Shown: in pieces, positions 28,850-39,081 of the stretch | How the letters are laid out: each line of letters starts with the position of its first letter | How positions within the stretch are numbered: position 1 is the first letter of the stretch | Origin: Rhodocytophaga rosea | GTDB lineage: Bacteria > Bacteroidota > Bacteroidia > Cytophagales > 172606-1 | Direction of reading: 5' to 3' | Assembly: GCF_010119975.1 (NCBI RefSeq) | Contig: NZ_CP048222.1 | Location: 5,804,501 to 5,868,500, forward strand | DNA: 64,000 bases | Made by a program: the position numbers and the translations under genes | Notes under the pieces: generated by a model | What the model saw: only the letters and a program-made list of their open reading frames with translations | Databases searched by the model: none | What the model was told of the DNA's origin: nothing

Positions 28850-31800
28850 CCCCATCAGAGGTTTGCATTAGTGAGTGCATGGTTTCTATATAAGAGCCAC
28901 CAAAACGTTTATCCCATTGTTTAGTACCACTGCTATTCAGTTTTACTATCCAGAAGTCAGCATATCCCCTTGTATCTTCTGTTTTATCTCCGCTAATCAC
29001 AGAATTAGAATTTCCACCCAATAAATAGCCTCCATCTGTTGTATGTATAATTTTGCTAAATTCATCAGAAAAACCTCCACCAAAACCTTTATCCCATTGT
29101 TTAGCACCAGCACTGCTGATTTTTACAATCCAGTAGTCATATTCTCCTTGATTGCTCTGAGATTTATCTCCACTAATTCCAGATTTAGATTTTCCTCCTA
29201 CTATATAAGCGCCATCTGCTGTTTTAGTTAGGGAATAAGATTCATCATCAGAAGAGCCACCAAAACGTTTATCCCATTGTTTAACACCAGTACTGCTAAT
29301 TTTTACTACCCAGTAGTCCAGTCCCCCTCTCCCTGCTTCTGATTTGTCTCCACCGCTTGCTGAAAGATTAGTACCTGCCAATAAATATCCTCCATCTGTG
29401 GTAGATATTAAAGAGGAAAGAACATCTTTGTTGGGACTACCAAAACGTTTATCCCATTGTTTAACACCGGTACTGCTGATTTTTACTACCCAATAGTCCT
29501 CAAGACCTCTGCCAGCTTCCGATTTATCTCCACCTGCCCCGGAATTACTATACCCACCTAGCAGGTAACCTCCATCCGAAGTACGGATTAGAGATATCAA
29601 CTCATCAGTACCTGAGCCGCCAAAGCGTTTATCCCATTGTTTAACACCGGTACTGCTGATTTTTACTACCCAATAGTCTCTACCACCCCTGGTTCCTTCT
29701 GTTTTATCACCTCCAACGCCAGAAAGAGTCGAACCACCAAGTAGATAACCTCCATCAGAAGTTTGAATAGCTTCATTCAAGTTTTCATGTCCTGAGCCGC
29801 CAAAGCGTTTATCCCATTGTTTAACACCAGTACTGCTAATTTTTACTACCCAATAATCATCCCCACCCCTGGTTCCTTCTGTTTTATCACCTCCAACACC
29901 AGAACTTGAATAACCTGCTAATAAGTAACCGCCATCAGATGTAGGAACAGCACTATTATATACATCCAGGTTTCCACCTCCATATACTTTATTCCATACA
30001 GCTTCCAGTACCAAAGCTTTAGGCACCGCAATTATCTCTTCTCCCGACGACCAATAAGTTGATTTTCTGGTAAATACTTTAAAATGATAGATTGTATTAT
30101 TAGTGAGATTTGTAATAGTTTGTGGAGAAACCTTACCTTTATATACCACTTTGCCGCCATCAAAACTACTTCCTGCACCCGTAAAGCTCAGATTAGCTGT
30201 ATAGGCAGTGCCATTTCCTGAAGGGGTCGCATTAATTTCTGAATTTGCTTTTGCTACAATCATTACTTCATCAAAAGTACTGCTTGGATTTGTCCAGCTA
30301 AGGCGAACAGTTCCATTACCGGCATCTGCTGCAAGGTTTGTAATATTGGCTGTAACTGAATTACAATCCGGATAGAGTGTAACAAATTTGGTAGTACTTA
30401 ATCCGGCAGCATCAGTAACTTTTAGTGTAATAACAAAGAAAAATGTTTCTCCATTGCAGCCTCCTTCTGGTGAGACTATAGAAGTAGTTTGCGGATGAGT
30501 ATCTAAAGGGCCAGGGTGAGTATGATCCTCATGGTGCTGTACAGTTTGCCATTGATACGAAAGTGCTGTGCCGCTGTGTTCAGCATCCGTTACTGTTGCT
30601 CTTAAATTATAAGTAGTTTCTGTATTTACAGAATATAATGTATTATTAGCCGGACTTGTGATCGTTACAACCGGAGGCGTATTATTTACAGAGACAAACA
30701 GAGAACTATACGTATTGGAAAGCCCATGGCTATTGGTGACTGTTAGTTTTACATTATAGCGAACAGGCGCTGTAGTAGAAGTGGTATAAGTTTTAGAAGG
30801 ATTTGCTGCCGTACTGGAAGTGCCATCACCGAAATCCCATTTATAAGTTAAGGCTAAACCTTCCGGATCAGTTGAGTTGCTGCCTGTAAACTGTACGGTA
30901 AGCGGACTTTTACCGTAGATTTTATCTACTGATGCTACAGCAACAGGCGGCCTTGTGCTGCCATAGGTAATCTTTTTAATCTCTGCCCCATAATTTATAT
31001 AATAGAATCCTTCTTCAGTGGGATGCATCGCCATTGCCACTACACTGGCGCCAGATGTAATAAAATTTCGAACAGATTTGGGTTTGTTATTCGCATCCAA
31101 GGTTATATTCCTGATCCAGCCCTTGGCATAGTCTCCAAAAAACAAAGTATTTCTATATTCAGCTGGGAAATCAGTTCTTGTATACCATATACCAGCTACA
31201 GCTGCATTCCCTCCAAACTGTGGACCAGTTACAGGAGAACCAGCAGCACCAATATTAGCAATTGTTGCTGCACCAGCCGCAGAAAATGTTCCCGTACGTG
31301 AAGGCCCGGTGGTTGAATGTTTCCAGTCTATAATAGGACGGGTATGTTTGAATGTTTTGATGCTAGCTGGAATAGTTTGTGAAGTATTGCAAGGGTTAGT
31401 GAAAACCGGATTAGTCGTGCTTTCTTGCTTTAATAAATTACTAAACTTAAAGTATCTTTGTGTACACCCATTCACACCATATAAAGGATTAGGCGCATGG
31501 AAATTAAAGGTATCTTTTGCTTGGTAAGCAGGATATCCGGAATAAGCTGCATTCAAATCTAATCCTTCATACAAAGGCCAGCCAAAATTCTGCCCTTTCT
31601 GAGTAGCTACATTTAACTCTTCCCATTGCAAAAAGCCTACATCGCCTATCATAAGTACCCCCGGATTACCTTGGGTCGGATCGGTGCTTCCTGTGCCAGG
31701 TTTTACAAAAACCCTGAAAGGATTCCGTAAGCCTAACAGGAATACTCTGGAGCGTGCAGAACGAGGTCTTGCTGATTCATAAAAAGGATTGCTGGGAATT

Positions 31801-32690
31801 CCATCGCCAGTTTCAGGATTAATTCTAAGAACTTTTCCATTTAAGGACTCGAGTAATTGCGAACGAAACGCTCCTACATCCTCTTGAGTGGTGATAATTC
31901 CATCTGCTCTGGCTTGTACAGCATAACTTCCAGGAGCATTTCCTCCATTGTCAGTGGCTGAAGGACTAGCTCCATCTCCACTAGCAACGAGTAATGTGCC
32001 ATCAGTACCAAAATTTAAACTTCCAACTCCATGTGTTTTGGAGAGCAAGGGTATTCCGGTACTCCTGGATTCTCCTATTAAAATTTTTCTGGTGGCTTTA
32101 TTTACTGAATAATCGCCGCTTGCATTTTTTGTAGCCGTATATCTGGTTACCCGCCCAATAGAGGTTTTAAATTCAAGGCTGGTAGTAGGGCTGTAGCTAC
32201 TTGTACCAAAATACAGTAAGTGATGGCGGTCTACAGCATAAGATAAATAAAAATAGCCATTAACATCGAAATTGGGATGTAAAGCAAAACCTAGCATTCC
32301 ATGATCATGCCAGTTTCCAACTTCTTCACTAATATCAACTATTAGTTTTTTTGTTCCATTTCTCACGACCCAAACTTTTCCTCCCTTTTCCCATACAAAC
32401 ATGTACTTTCCATCTTTACTGAAAATAAGCCCAACAGCTTCATCCCAATCGTTACTAATAGTAGCCGAAGAAAAACCAACGGGTGGTGTTTGTGCAACAT
32501 TTTCAAAACCGATGAGCAGAAGCGTAGATACTATTAATAAACTACACACAGATTTAATAGACAAACTCACACTTCGGTATTTCTTGCGGTGAGAAAAAGA
32601 ATAATAAAGTTGGTAATGGATAAGAAAAACATAACAATAAGAAGCTATTAGGCTCATAATAAGCCTAACTCTTGTGTTGAGAAGTTTCAT
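28767..32690 (-). CDS. Secreted sugar-dehydrogenase-like multidomain repeat protein (frameshifted)
   Basis: 1307 residues as read. After a hydrophobic N-terminus (signal ending near ENVAQ; the start may be the ATG at 32690 or the GTG at 32570) comes a glucose/sorbosone dehydrogenase-like beta-propeller (about 65-590; HDHGMLGFALHP, GLRNPFRV, GQNFGWP). Next is a PKD domain (about 600-690; YKWDFGDGTSS), an Ig-like region, a fibronectin-III-like domain, and then seven 60-residue repeats (YWVVKISSTGVKQWDKRFGG). A one-base deletion near 28850 replaces the natural end by a short out-of-frame tail, and the T9SS domain continues in the next frame. It was probably surface-exposed or secreted. Confidence 0.85.
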   Translation of the reverse strand: MKLLNTRVRLIMSLIASYCYVFLIHYQLYYSFSHRKKYRSVSLSIKSVCSLLIVSTLLLIGFENVAQTPPVGFSSATISNDWDEAVGLIFSKDGKYMFVWEKGGKVWVVRNGTKKLIVDISEEVGNWHDHGMLGFALHPNFDVNGYFYLSYAVDRHHLLYFGTSSYSPTTSLEFKTSIGRVTRYTATKNASGDYSVNKATRKILIGESRSTGIPLLSKTHGVGSLNFGTDGTLLVASGDGASPSATDNGGNAPGSYAVQARADGIITTQEDVGAFRSQLLESLNGKVLRINPETGDGIPSNPFYESARPRSARSRVFLLGLRNPFRVFVKPGTGSTDPTQGNPGVLMIGDVGFLQWEELNVATQKGQNFGWPLYEGLDLNAAYSGYPAYQAKDTFNFHAPNPLYGVNGCTQRYFKFSNLLKQESTTNPVFTNPCNTSQTIPASIKTFKHTRPIIDWKHSTTGPSRTGTFSAAGAATIANIGAAGSPVTGPQFGGNAAVAGIWYTRTDFPAEYRNTLFFGDYAKGWIRNITLDANNKPKSVRNFITSGASVVAMAMHPTEEGFYYINYGAEIKKITYGSTRPPVAVASVDKIYGKSPLTVQFTGSNSTDPEGLALTYKWDFGDGTSSTAANPSKTYTTSTTAPVRYNVKLTVTNSHGLSNTYSSLFVSVNNTPPVVTITSPANNTLYSVNTETTYNLRATVTDAEHSGTALSYQWQTVQHHEDHTHPGPLDTHPQTTSIVSPEGGCNGETFFFVITLKVTDAAGLSTTKFVTLYPDCNSVTANITNLAADAGNGTVRLSWTNPSSTFDEVMIVAKANSEINATPSGNGTAYTANLSFTGAGSSFDGGKVVYKGKVSPQTITNLTNNTIYHFKVFTRKSTYWSSGEEIIAVPKALVLEAVWNKVYGGGNLDVYNSAVPTSDGGYLLAGYSSSGVGGDKTEGTRGGDDYWVVKISSTGVKQWDKRFGGSGHENLNEAIQTSDGGYLLGGSTLSGVGGDKTEGTRGGRDYWVVKISSTGVKQWDKRFGGSGTDELISLIRTSDGGYLLGGYSNSGAGGDKSEAGRGLEDYWVVKISSTGVKQWDKRFGSPNKDVLSSLISTTDGGYLLAGTNLSASGGDKSEAGRGGLDYWVVKISSTGVKQWDKRFGGSSDDESYSLTKTADGAYIVGGKSKSGISGDKSQSNQGEYDYWIVKISSAGAKQWDKGFGGGFSDEFSKIIHTTDGGYLLGGNSNSVISGDKTEDTRGYADFWIVKLNSSGTKQWDKRFGGSYIETMHSLMQTSDGAIYWEAGQGQISVATKQKLVKATGITG
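28791..30000 (-). repeat. 180-bp in-frame tandem repeats
   Basis: ATCCCATTGT recurs at 28911, 29091, 29271, 29451, 29631 and 29811, and a diverged copy is at 29991, so the period is exactly 180 bp. Each unit encodes a 60-residue propeller-like blade. The repeats differ enough to be old, except for blocks that are almost identical between neighbours. Confidence 0.95.
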
Positions 32691-33765
32691 AGTGGTTGTA
32701 ATCGTTTTTTATATATAATCCTATTTTAATGTATATCAATTACTATTAAGAGATAAGAATTCTTGAATGTGTTTACAAAACCCGTAAAAAAGATTGTTTG
32801 TAAAGCATATAAATTAACTATGTTAATTCTAAGATGGTATTAACCTGGATACATCGGTTAATTGGAAGGCGTTTTCAATGGCAATTTAAAATTTGTTTGC
32901 AAGAATACAAATAATATTACATGATTTTTATTTGAGATACTACTTATATAGTAGAATAAATATCATATAGTAACACAAGATTTTCGAAGGTCCATATAAT
33001 CAATAGGATATATCTTTTGAGTATAATCTGTTTTATAATTCAATAGATATAATTGTTTGATTATCAATAATATAATTAATTTATTTTTCGCTTTTATCAG
33101 TTGTTTAAACCTGATGGAATCGTTGGTGCAATAGAATTATCTAAGGAATAAGAAATAAAATAAAACACCATTTTAAAGGTAAAAATACAGATTAATAAGG
33201 TAAAAAGGGTGTTTTTTGTTACATGGTTACAAGCATGAGAATATATTTTATACAGAAATAGAATGCAGTTATGATAATAAATATTAAATATAAATTTTCC
33301 TATACCTTTTATTTTAGTGGTACTCATTTTTTCTGCTTTCGTGGATAAGTACTGATTGATGGTTGTTAATCACCTTTTAACTGGAACTATAATTTTTCTG
33401 TTAAAGTGGTGTTGATAAAGTTTGCTACTCCCAAGTTGAGCAACCTTCATGCTGATTTATAATGAGGTTTTCTTCATTGTCTTGATAGCTTGAAGCTCTT
33501 AAATTAAGGCTACACTACCGCTTCTATAAAATCAATATAACTATCTTGGGGCAGTATACCTCCGGCATAATCGGTTTGATAAGCCTGAAATGGATAAATC
33601 AAGTTTGAAAAGATTTTATCTGCTCACTTTTACCAGTTGTATTTTTACCATTTAATTTTCAAATGGCAGCTTGTGAGAAAAAAATACTGGCTTTGGCAGC
33701 TATGGAATTGATAAGTGCAGTCAAGTAAACGCAGCACTCAGAAGTTGATTGTTCTATAATAAAAC
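32691..33765. other. AT-rich non-coding spacer, about 1.1 kb
   Basis: Very AT-rich DNA between two large minus-strand genes. A 76-codon frame at 33097-33327 on the minus strand has hydrophobic stretches but low-complexity, AT-driven composition, and I do not call it a gene. I see no tRNA, clear terminator or repeat. Confidence 0.5.
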
Positions 33766-36723
33766 CTACTTCCCGGTAATTACAAAAGCCCCCCAATAAT
33801 AAGGATGGCTATGTTGCTGTTTAAGTTGCAATTGTGCCTGCCGGAAGGCAACATGCGGACTTCCTGACCGCATCCAGGCCTGGTAGAATCTGGTCATTAA
33901 TTCCTGGGTAGTCTGGTCGTTTACTTTCCATAAACTCATAATGAGAGACTGGGCACCAGCTACTTTAAAAGCCCTTTGCAAGCCATATACTCCCTCACCA
34001 TTCTTCACTTCACCGAGGCCAGTATCACAAGCGGAAAGTACCACCAGATCTGTATGATCCAGATCCAGGTTCATCGCCTCATAAGCCGTAAGGATGCCAT
34101 CTTCTACGGTTTGCTCTTCCATGGCATTCAGCGTAGGATTTTTCAACGTGTGTGCAGCCCCAGCCATCATCAGTCCGGAGCGTAATAAGGGATTTCTGGC
34201 AGAAGCAGACGCAGGATCTATATCTTTTTCAAAGTATCCATGTGTAGCAATATGTAACACTTTCGGACTATGCAAGGCTTTTATGTGTTCTTCCAATGCT
34301 TGTTCTTCTACAAATACATCATTTTTCCATTGCTGCTCAGAAGTAATCTTATGAATATTATCAATTTCCATTTTTGTACCCGGCAATATCACTAGGTTAT
34401 CACTCCGTTCCAGATTCAAGGCATATAAAACCGGATCTGTATTCTGAATAGCATTACTCTTTACCTGTTGAGCCAGCACTTCCCTTTTACCTGGTTCTAT
34501 ATTATAATCCGGACTACCGAACAAAGAAGCAGTTTTATTATCTATAGTCCCGGCCTGCCCGGTTGCCAACAAGTCTTTGGTATTGGTTACCGACTGTACA
34601 TCTATTTCTTCAATAAGATACTTTTGGGTTTTCGGGTTGAGTAAGGTATTAATATTGATCTGGTTATATACGCCATCCGGAGACAAATATACCTTTCGGA
34701 TTCCTTTTAAAGCTTTGGCAATATCCTGCCAGTAATAGGGATAAGAGGTAGAATCTGTCTGGCGCAGCAGCATGGTATTGCGGTAATAATTTAAGCGGCG
34801 GCCTTCAAGCTCATTTCCGTTTTTCAGCAGAATAAGTTGGGGATGATTCTTGGTTTTTCTGGAAACCAGGAGAGCAGCATAATAAACTGTATCCGAAAAT
34901 TCACCTATACTACTGAAATTAAAGGTGCGGAAACGGATGAGTTCTATAGCTGCTTCTTTCTTTTTAAGTGTTTTTTGAATGGACTGCCAGTTGGGTTGAA
35001 TTTGCTCACTGCTTTGGGCAAAAACAGCCGAACGCCGGGAAAGTTCTTTTTCCAGGGTATTGGCATGCTGTTCCAGGCTATCAAGGTTAATCTCCTGTTT
35101 GTCAATTTCAGCCTTTGGCAGTTTATAAATTTTAACCAGATTTTCTTTTTCACTCAACCACTGCCGGTAGGTCTTAATTAAACTGGTATCATTGCTGTTG
35201 AGGATACGCTGCTTTACCTTACTGGAAGCATTTAGCAATAAGGCTTTTGTCGAAAGCTGGTTATTATACATATCTCCCAGAATTGCCGGATTTTGCTCGT
35301 AGCGCATCAGGGCGAAGGTGTTGAACTTTTCAAAATAGTTTTTAACTGTATTGTTGAATTGTTCTTTTTCTCTGTCACTTAAGGCTGGAAAATAATTCTC
35401 AATCTGGCGGAGTGAATTTGAGATAGATTGGTGGATCAGGGTTTCAGCTTCAGGCAAACGTCCGGAAGCCACATACATAAAGGCCAGATTGTCAATCATC
35501 CGGGTGTAGCTAGGATGCCGCTCGCCCAGCACTTCTTTATTAATGGCAATGGCTTGTTTGAAAATGGGTTCCGCCTGGTCGTACCGCTTCATTAATTTGT
35601 AGGAAAAAGCCAGGTTATTCAGAGAAGACGCATAGTCGCCATGTTTTTCGCCAACGGCTTCTTTATATATAGCAAGGGCTTGCTGCTGCAAAGGAATCGC
35701 TTCCTCATATTTATTTAACTGATTATAGAGCAAAGCCAGATTGTTGAGCGACCTGGCATAATTGGGATGTTTTTCGCCCAACGTAGCTTTGGTAATTGCA
35801 AGTGCTTGTTTCAGTAAGGGTTCCGACTTTTCATATTGCTTCATAGACTTATACAGAAAAGCCAGGTTATTCAGGGAAATGGCATACTGGGAGCTTTGCT
35901 CTCCTACAGATTCTTTTTTTATAGCAAGTGCCTGTAAATTAAGTGCCTCTGCCTGAGGATACCGGCCCATATATTCATACATCACGGCTATATTACTTAA
36001 GGTAGTAGCATAGTACTCATGTTTTTCACCTACGGTTTCCTTCAGAATGGCCAGCACCTCTGTATATAAAGGTTCGGCCAGTTCATAATAGCCAGTAGCT
36101 TCGTATACCATAGCCGTATTATTAAGCACCGCTGCATAATTAACATCTTTTTCACCCAGCGCCTCTTTATAAATAGGTAAGGCTTTTTTAAACTGCGAAA
36201 TTGCCTGTTCGTAGCGGCCCATTTGTTCGTAAGCCTGAGCCAGATTGTTCAGACCTACCCCATAATGATAATGTTTTTCGCCATATACCGTTTTATAAAT
36301 GTCCAGCGCCTGCTTATATAAATCTTCGGCCAGAGCATATTTGCCGGTATCCCGGTATAAGTTAGCCAGATCTCCTACCGTAACGGCATAACTATTACTG
36401 TTTTTTCCAAAGGATTTTTCTTTAACCGTGAGGGCTTGTTTAAAATAGTCTTCTGCTTTAGAATAATCACCCGATTGCATGTGAATGTATCCAAAGTCGG
36501 CTAGGCTGACGGCATATAGCGTATCTTTTGGATTACTGGCATAGTTTGTTTTTGAGACCGCAAGCGCCTGTTCCATCGTAGAAATAGCTTGCTTAAACTC
36601 ACCCCGGTTGAGATGCGCAAACGAACTATCGTATAAAGCTTGCCATTGTTGGGCTTTTATTGGAGTGAAAGTAAAAAGTAAAAACAGCAGAGAAATGTAT
36701 ATAACCAGCCTCTTTCTCATCAA
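33766..36723 (-). CDS. Exported TPR-CHAT protein
   Basis: A 985-residue protein with a signal peptide (about 1-24). About nine to ten 42-residue kinesin-light-chain-like TPRs cover residues 30-440 (repeated YA..LNNLA..Y...G.Y..AE). A helical linker leads to a C-terminal CHAT caspase-like peptidase domain. The catalytic His is in HIATHGYF near residue 828 and the Cys in VVLSACDTGLG near 898, so the dyad is intact. Some cytoplasmic TPR-CHAT proteins are type III-E CRISPR effectors (Craspase), but no CRISPR gene is near, and the signal peptide places this one in the envelope. The substrate is unknown. Confidence 0.9.
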   Translation of the reverse strand: MMRKRLVIYISLLFLLFTFTPIKAQQWQALYDSSFAHLNRGEFKQAISTMEQALAVSKTNYASNPKDTLYAVSLADFGYIHMQSGDYSKAEDYFKQALTVKEKSFGKNSNSYAVTVGDLANLYRDTGKYALAEDLYKQALDIYKTVYGEKHYHYGVGLNNLAQAYEQMGRYEQAISQFKKALPIYKEALGEKDVNYAAVLNNTAMVYEATGYYELAEPLYTEVLAILKETVGEKHEYYATTLSNIAVMYEYMGRYPQAEALNLQALAIKKESVGEQSSQYAISLNNLAFLYKSMKQYEKSEPLLKQALAITKATLGEKHPNYARSLNNLALLYNQLNKYEEAIPLQQQALAIYKEAVGEKHGDYASSLNNLAFSYKLMKRYDQAEPIFKQAIAINKEVLGERHPSYTRMIDNLAFMYVASGRLPEAETLIHQSISNSLRQIENYFPALSDREKEQFNNTVKNYFEKFNTFALMRYEQNPAILGDMYNNQLSTKALLLNASSKVKQRILNSNDTSLIKTYRQWLSEKENLVKIYKLPKAEIDKQEINLDSLEQHANTLEKELSRRSAVFAQSSEQIQPNWQSIQKTLKKKEAAIELIRFRTFNFSSIGEFSDTVYYAALLVSRKTKNHPQLILLKNGNELEGRRLNYYRNTMLLRQTDSTSYPYYWQDIAKALKGIRKVYLSPDGVYNQININTLLNPKTQKYLIEEIDVQSVTNTKDLLATGQAGTIDNKTASLFGSPDYNIEPGKREVLAQQVKSNAIQNTDPVLYALNLERSDNLVILPGTKMEIDNIHKITSEQQWKNDVFVEEQALEEHIKALHSPKVLHIATHGYFEKDIDPASASARNPLLRSGLMMAGAAHTLKNPTLNAMEEQTVEDGILTAYEAMNLDLDHTDLVVLSACDTGLGEVKNGEGVYGLQRAFKVAGAQSLIMSLWKVNDQTTQELMTRFYQAWMRSGSPHVAFRQAQLQLKQQHSHPYYWGAFVITGK

Positions 36724-36867
36724 AGTTCAATTTTAAGGTAAATAGCAATTTACTAAAAATGAACGAAGGATGTAGGAAAAATACATAAACGGATAAAGAG
36801 TTTTTTCAAAATTACTACTTACGCTTGTTTGCAAATAAAACATAGACTGACATCCGTAGACTGTCGA

Positions 36868-38595
36868 CTAAAATACGATCTTCTCCGCCCATTCCAGGCT
36901 ATTCGGTAGGTCAGCAGCCGTAAATTCCATATGAATGACTCGCCGGTGTTTTTGATTGACGGTTTTGGAAGAAGCATGCAGCAGCAAAGGTTTCATTAGG
37001 TGAATGCCCCCACAACCCACTTCGCAGGTAAAGGGCATACTATTCTGGGTGATGAGCGTAATCTCATCATCACTTAGCTTTTTGTTATGCGAACCAGGAA
37101 TCACTTTCAAAGCGCCGTTTTTCTCGTCGGTATCATCAAGGTGAATGCGCAGGGTAAAGGTGTTCTTCAGAATTTCTTCCGGCGGACAAACGCCCACTAT
37201 ATTCTCTTTCTTCGTCCACCCGAAATAGCCTTTGGTTTCTATTTTTTCCTTCACACTAATTGTAGTGTCCTGATGCCAGGCTACATACCAGTTGGATTGA
37301 GGCGGCTTATCAAAATAAATAGCTTTGGACAAAAAAAGCCGTGGATTGATGGCTGAAAGGATAGTTTTCAGGTTCTGGTTGAATAATACCTGTTGTAATC
37401 CTGGTATGGCTTGCAGAAAATTCCGGATGGCATACACTGGCTTGTTATCCTGCGTGGGAGGGAAGTGTTTGGAAATCTGTGTTTTTACATGGTTCATCTC
37501 TTTTCGGGTGTACACATGTTCCAGAATCGAAAAACCATTATGAGTAAGCTTTTTGATCTGATTTTCCAGCCGGGCATTATGAATTTCATAGTTATACTGA
37601 TCCATGGCATCGGTCAGCGTTTCTTTGATGCATCGTTTCAGGCTTTCAGGAGCCAGTACTTTTACAGAATCGCCAAAACCCAGTATTTCTCTCTCCAGTT
37701 CAAAATTATGCTGCACATGAAGAGAAATAACAATGCCATTGCTGTGTGTTTCAACCAGCTTTTGTGAGTGGTGAATCGGTTTGGTAAGTACATAAGGCGC
37801 TGTATTCTGGTTGAAAAACAATACTACATCTACCGGAGCTTGATTTACATTCACAGTAACCCCAATCACATGCTTAAAATATTGCGAAAGATCAATGTCT
37901 ATGCAGGGAATAAAAGTATTGTCGGTTTCTTCAATGCTGATGATCCGGTCTAAAGCCAAAGTAAGCAGAGGTTCTTTTTTGCTTTTGCAGCCCATCACAA
38001 ACCAGCGGTTGCGGTATTCTTTCAGGTAATAGGGATGGAATACAAAACTGCTGGCGGTTCTGGCTTTAAACGACTGGTAGGAGAGGAGCAAGGTCTTTTT
38101 CTTTTGAATCGAGCTATACAGCGTAGTGAGATGCTCAAGTCCTTTGAGGTTGTCGTTTTTTTCAAAATCAATAAAGGTTTCCTGATGTGTTTTAGAAGTG
38201 TAAATTTTGTCTTCCAGCCGTTGCACCATTTCGCCTAGATCTTTAAAATGGCTGAATCCCTTAAATTGCTTGAGTATATCCACTACTTCTGATAGTTTAT
38301 GCAAATCCTGGTCGGTAAGGGGAATATTGGTGATGCTGTAGTCTGAGTCTTCGTAGGCATAGTATTTTTTGTCAATGACAATAATGGGTGCATTGTAGCC
38401 CAGTTTATCGCTGCGCATCATTTGTAAATCGGCTTGTACTGTCCGGCGGCTTACGCCTTTGTCTATGCCTTCATATTCGTAGAGTGCTTCTGAGCAGGCT
38501 TCGATCAGGTCTTCAAGGGTATATTTCCGGTATTTGTTCCGCAGGCAGTTGTCGAGGGTGCGGTAGCGGATGAGGGCATTGCGGTTAACAGGCAT
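36868..38595 (-). CDS. WYL-domain regulator fused to a PhyH-type dioxygenase
   Basis: A 575-residue fusion. The N-terminal part resembles a helix-turn-helix (about 1-85, SRRTVQADLQMMRS), followed by a WYL ligand-sensing domain (about 140-330). From about 350 the sequence is a phytanoyl-CoA-dioxygenase-like Fe(II)/2-oxoglutarate fold. WHQDTT near residue 438 supplies His-X-Asp, LLLHASSKT near 540 the distal His, and HRRVIHMEF the 2-oxoglutarate Arg. WYL proteins often sense nucleic acids or nucleotides. It is divergent from the Ro60 gene across a 486-nt spacer, so it may regulate it; that is inferred. Confidence 0.85.
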   Translation of the reverse strand: MPVNRNALIRYRTLDNCLRNKYRKYTLEDLIEACSEALYEYEGIDKGVSRRTVQADLQMMRSDKLGYNAPIIVIDKKYYAYEDSDYSITNIPLTDQDLHKLSEVVDILKQFKGFSHFKDLGEMVQRLEDKIYTSKTHQETFIDFEKNDNLKGLEHLTTLYSSIQKKKTLLLSYQSFKARTASSFVFHPYYLKEYRNRWFVMGCKSKKEPLLTLALDRIISIEETDNTFIPCIDIDLSQYFKHVIGVTVNVNQAPVDVVLFFNQNTAPYVLTKPIHHSQKLVETHSNGIVISLHVQHNFELEREILGFGDSVKVLAPESLKRCIKETLTDAMDQYNYEIHNARLENQIKKLTHNGFSILEHVYTRKEMNHVKTQISKHFPPTQDNKPVYAIRNFLQAIPGLQQVLFNQNLKTILSAINPRLFLSKAIYFDKPPQSNWYVAWHQDTTISVKEKIETKGYFGWTKKENIVGVCPPEEILKNTFTLRIHLDDTDEKNGALKVIPGSHNKKLSDDEITLITQNSMPFTCEVGCGGIHLMKPLLLHASSKTVNQKHRRVIHMEFTAADLPNSLEWAEKIVF

Positions 38596-38676
38596 AAAGA
38601 TTAGTAAATGGATAATCGAAGTAAGTTGAGGTATTAGTGTGTAAAATAGATTTTCTTATATGTTCTTGGGCCGTCT

Positions 38677-38710
38677 TTACTTTTCTTTTGCTTGCCCAAA
38701 AGAAAAGTAA
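38677..38710. repeat. 14-bp perfect palindromic element
   Basis: TTACTTTTCTTTTG, a CTTGCC loop, then the exact complement. A further similar run (AACAAAAGAAAAAGGC) follows. I have seen similar elements repeated between genes in other Bacteroidota, so this is probably an extragenic palindrome; the copy number here cannot be judged. Confidence 0.75.
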
Positions 38711-39004
38711 CAAAAGAAAAAGGCAAAATGAAAAACGCTTCCCCGCTTAAGGCTTCCGCTCACCCCGCTTTTCATTTATACACTCGCGCATGGAATTTTT
38801 TTAATTTTTTGTTGTGGACTTTGCATTACTGTTTTTAGATACATGTATACTGCCTAATAGTATAGATTACTACATTCCCCCTTATCAAAGGGGTAGGGGA
38901 TGTTCTTATTTTTTCTACACAAATATGTTGAGTATAAAGCTACACAATCATGCTTTAGGTGGCTTCTGAAAATATTTTTAAGAAAAATAAAAAAAAGTTT
39001 TTAC

Positions 39005-39042
39005 TGCGCAAAAAGACTGCGCACTGGGCTTGCAACTTTGAA
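39005..39042 (+). promoter_or_regulatory. Putative Ro60 promoter and operator
   Basis: CAACTTTG at 39035-39042 resembles a -7 element with one mismatch (C for T). Just upstream ACTGCGCA occurs twice, at 39005 and 39018, 13 bp apart; each contains the palindrome TGCGCA. These could be sites for the divergent WYL regulator. Confidence 0.4.
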
Positions 39043-39081
39043 TCATCAAATGAAACAAAAGCACAAGTAAACACTACGATC

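Noticed and set aside
28791-30000. CRISPR-like or mobile repeat array
   Set aside because: Units of 180 bp are in-frame coding repeats; there are no spacers.
33097-33327. 76-codon frame in the AT-rich spacer
   Set aside because: Low-complexity AT-driven composition, no recognisable signal or neighbour link.
33766-36723. TPR-CHAT as a type III-E CRISPR effector (Craspase)
   Set aside because: It has a signal peptide and there is no CRISPR array or cas gene in the window.
38677-38710. Rho-independent terminator
   Set aside because: No gene ends here on either strand (both neighbours point away) and the stem is AT-rich; more like an extragenic palindrome.
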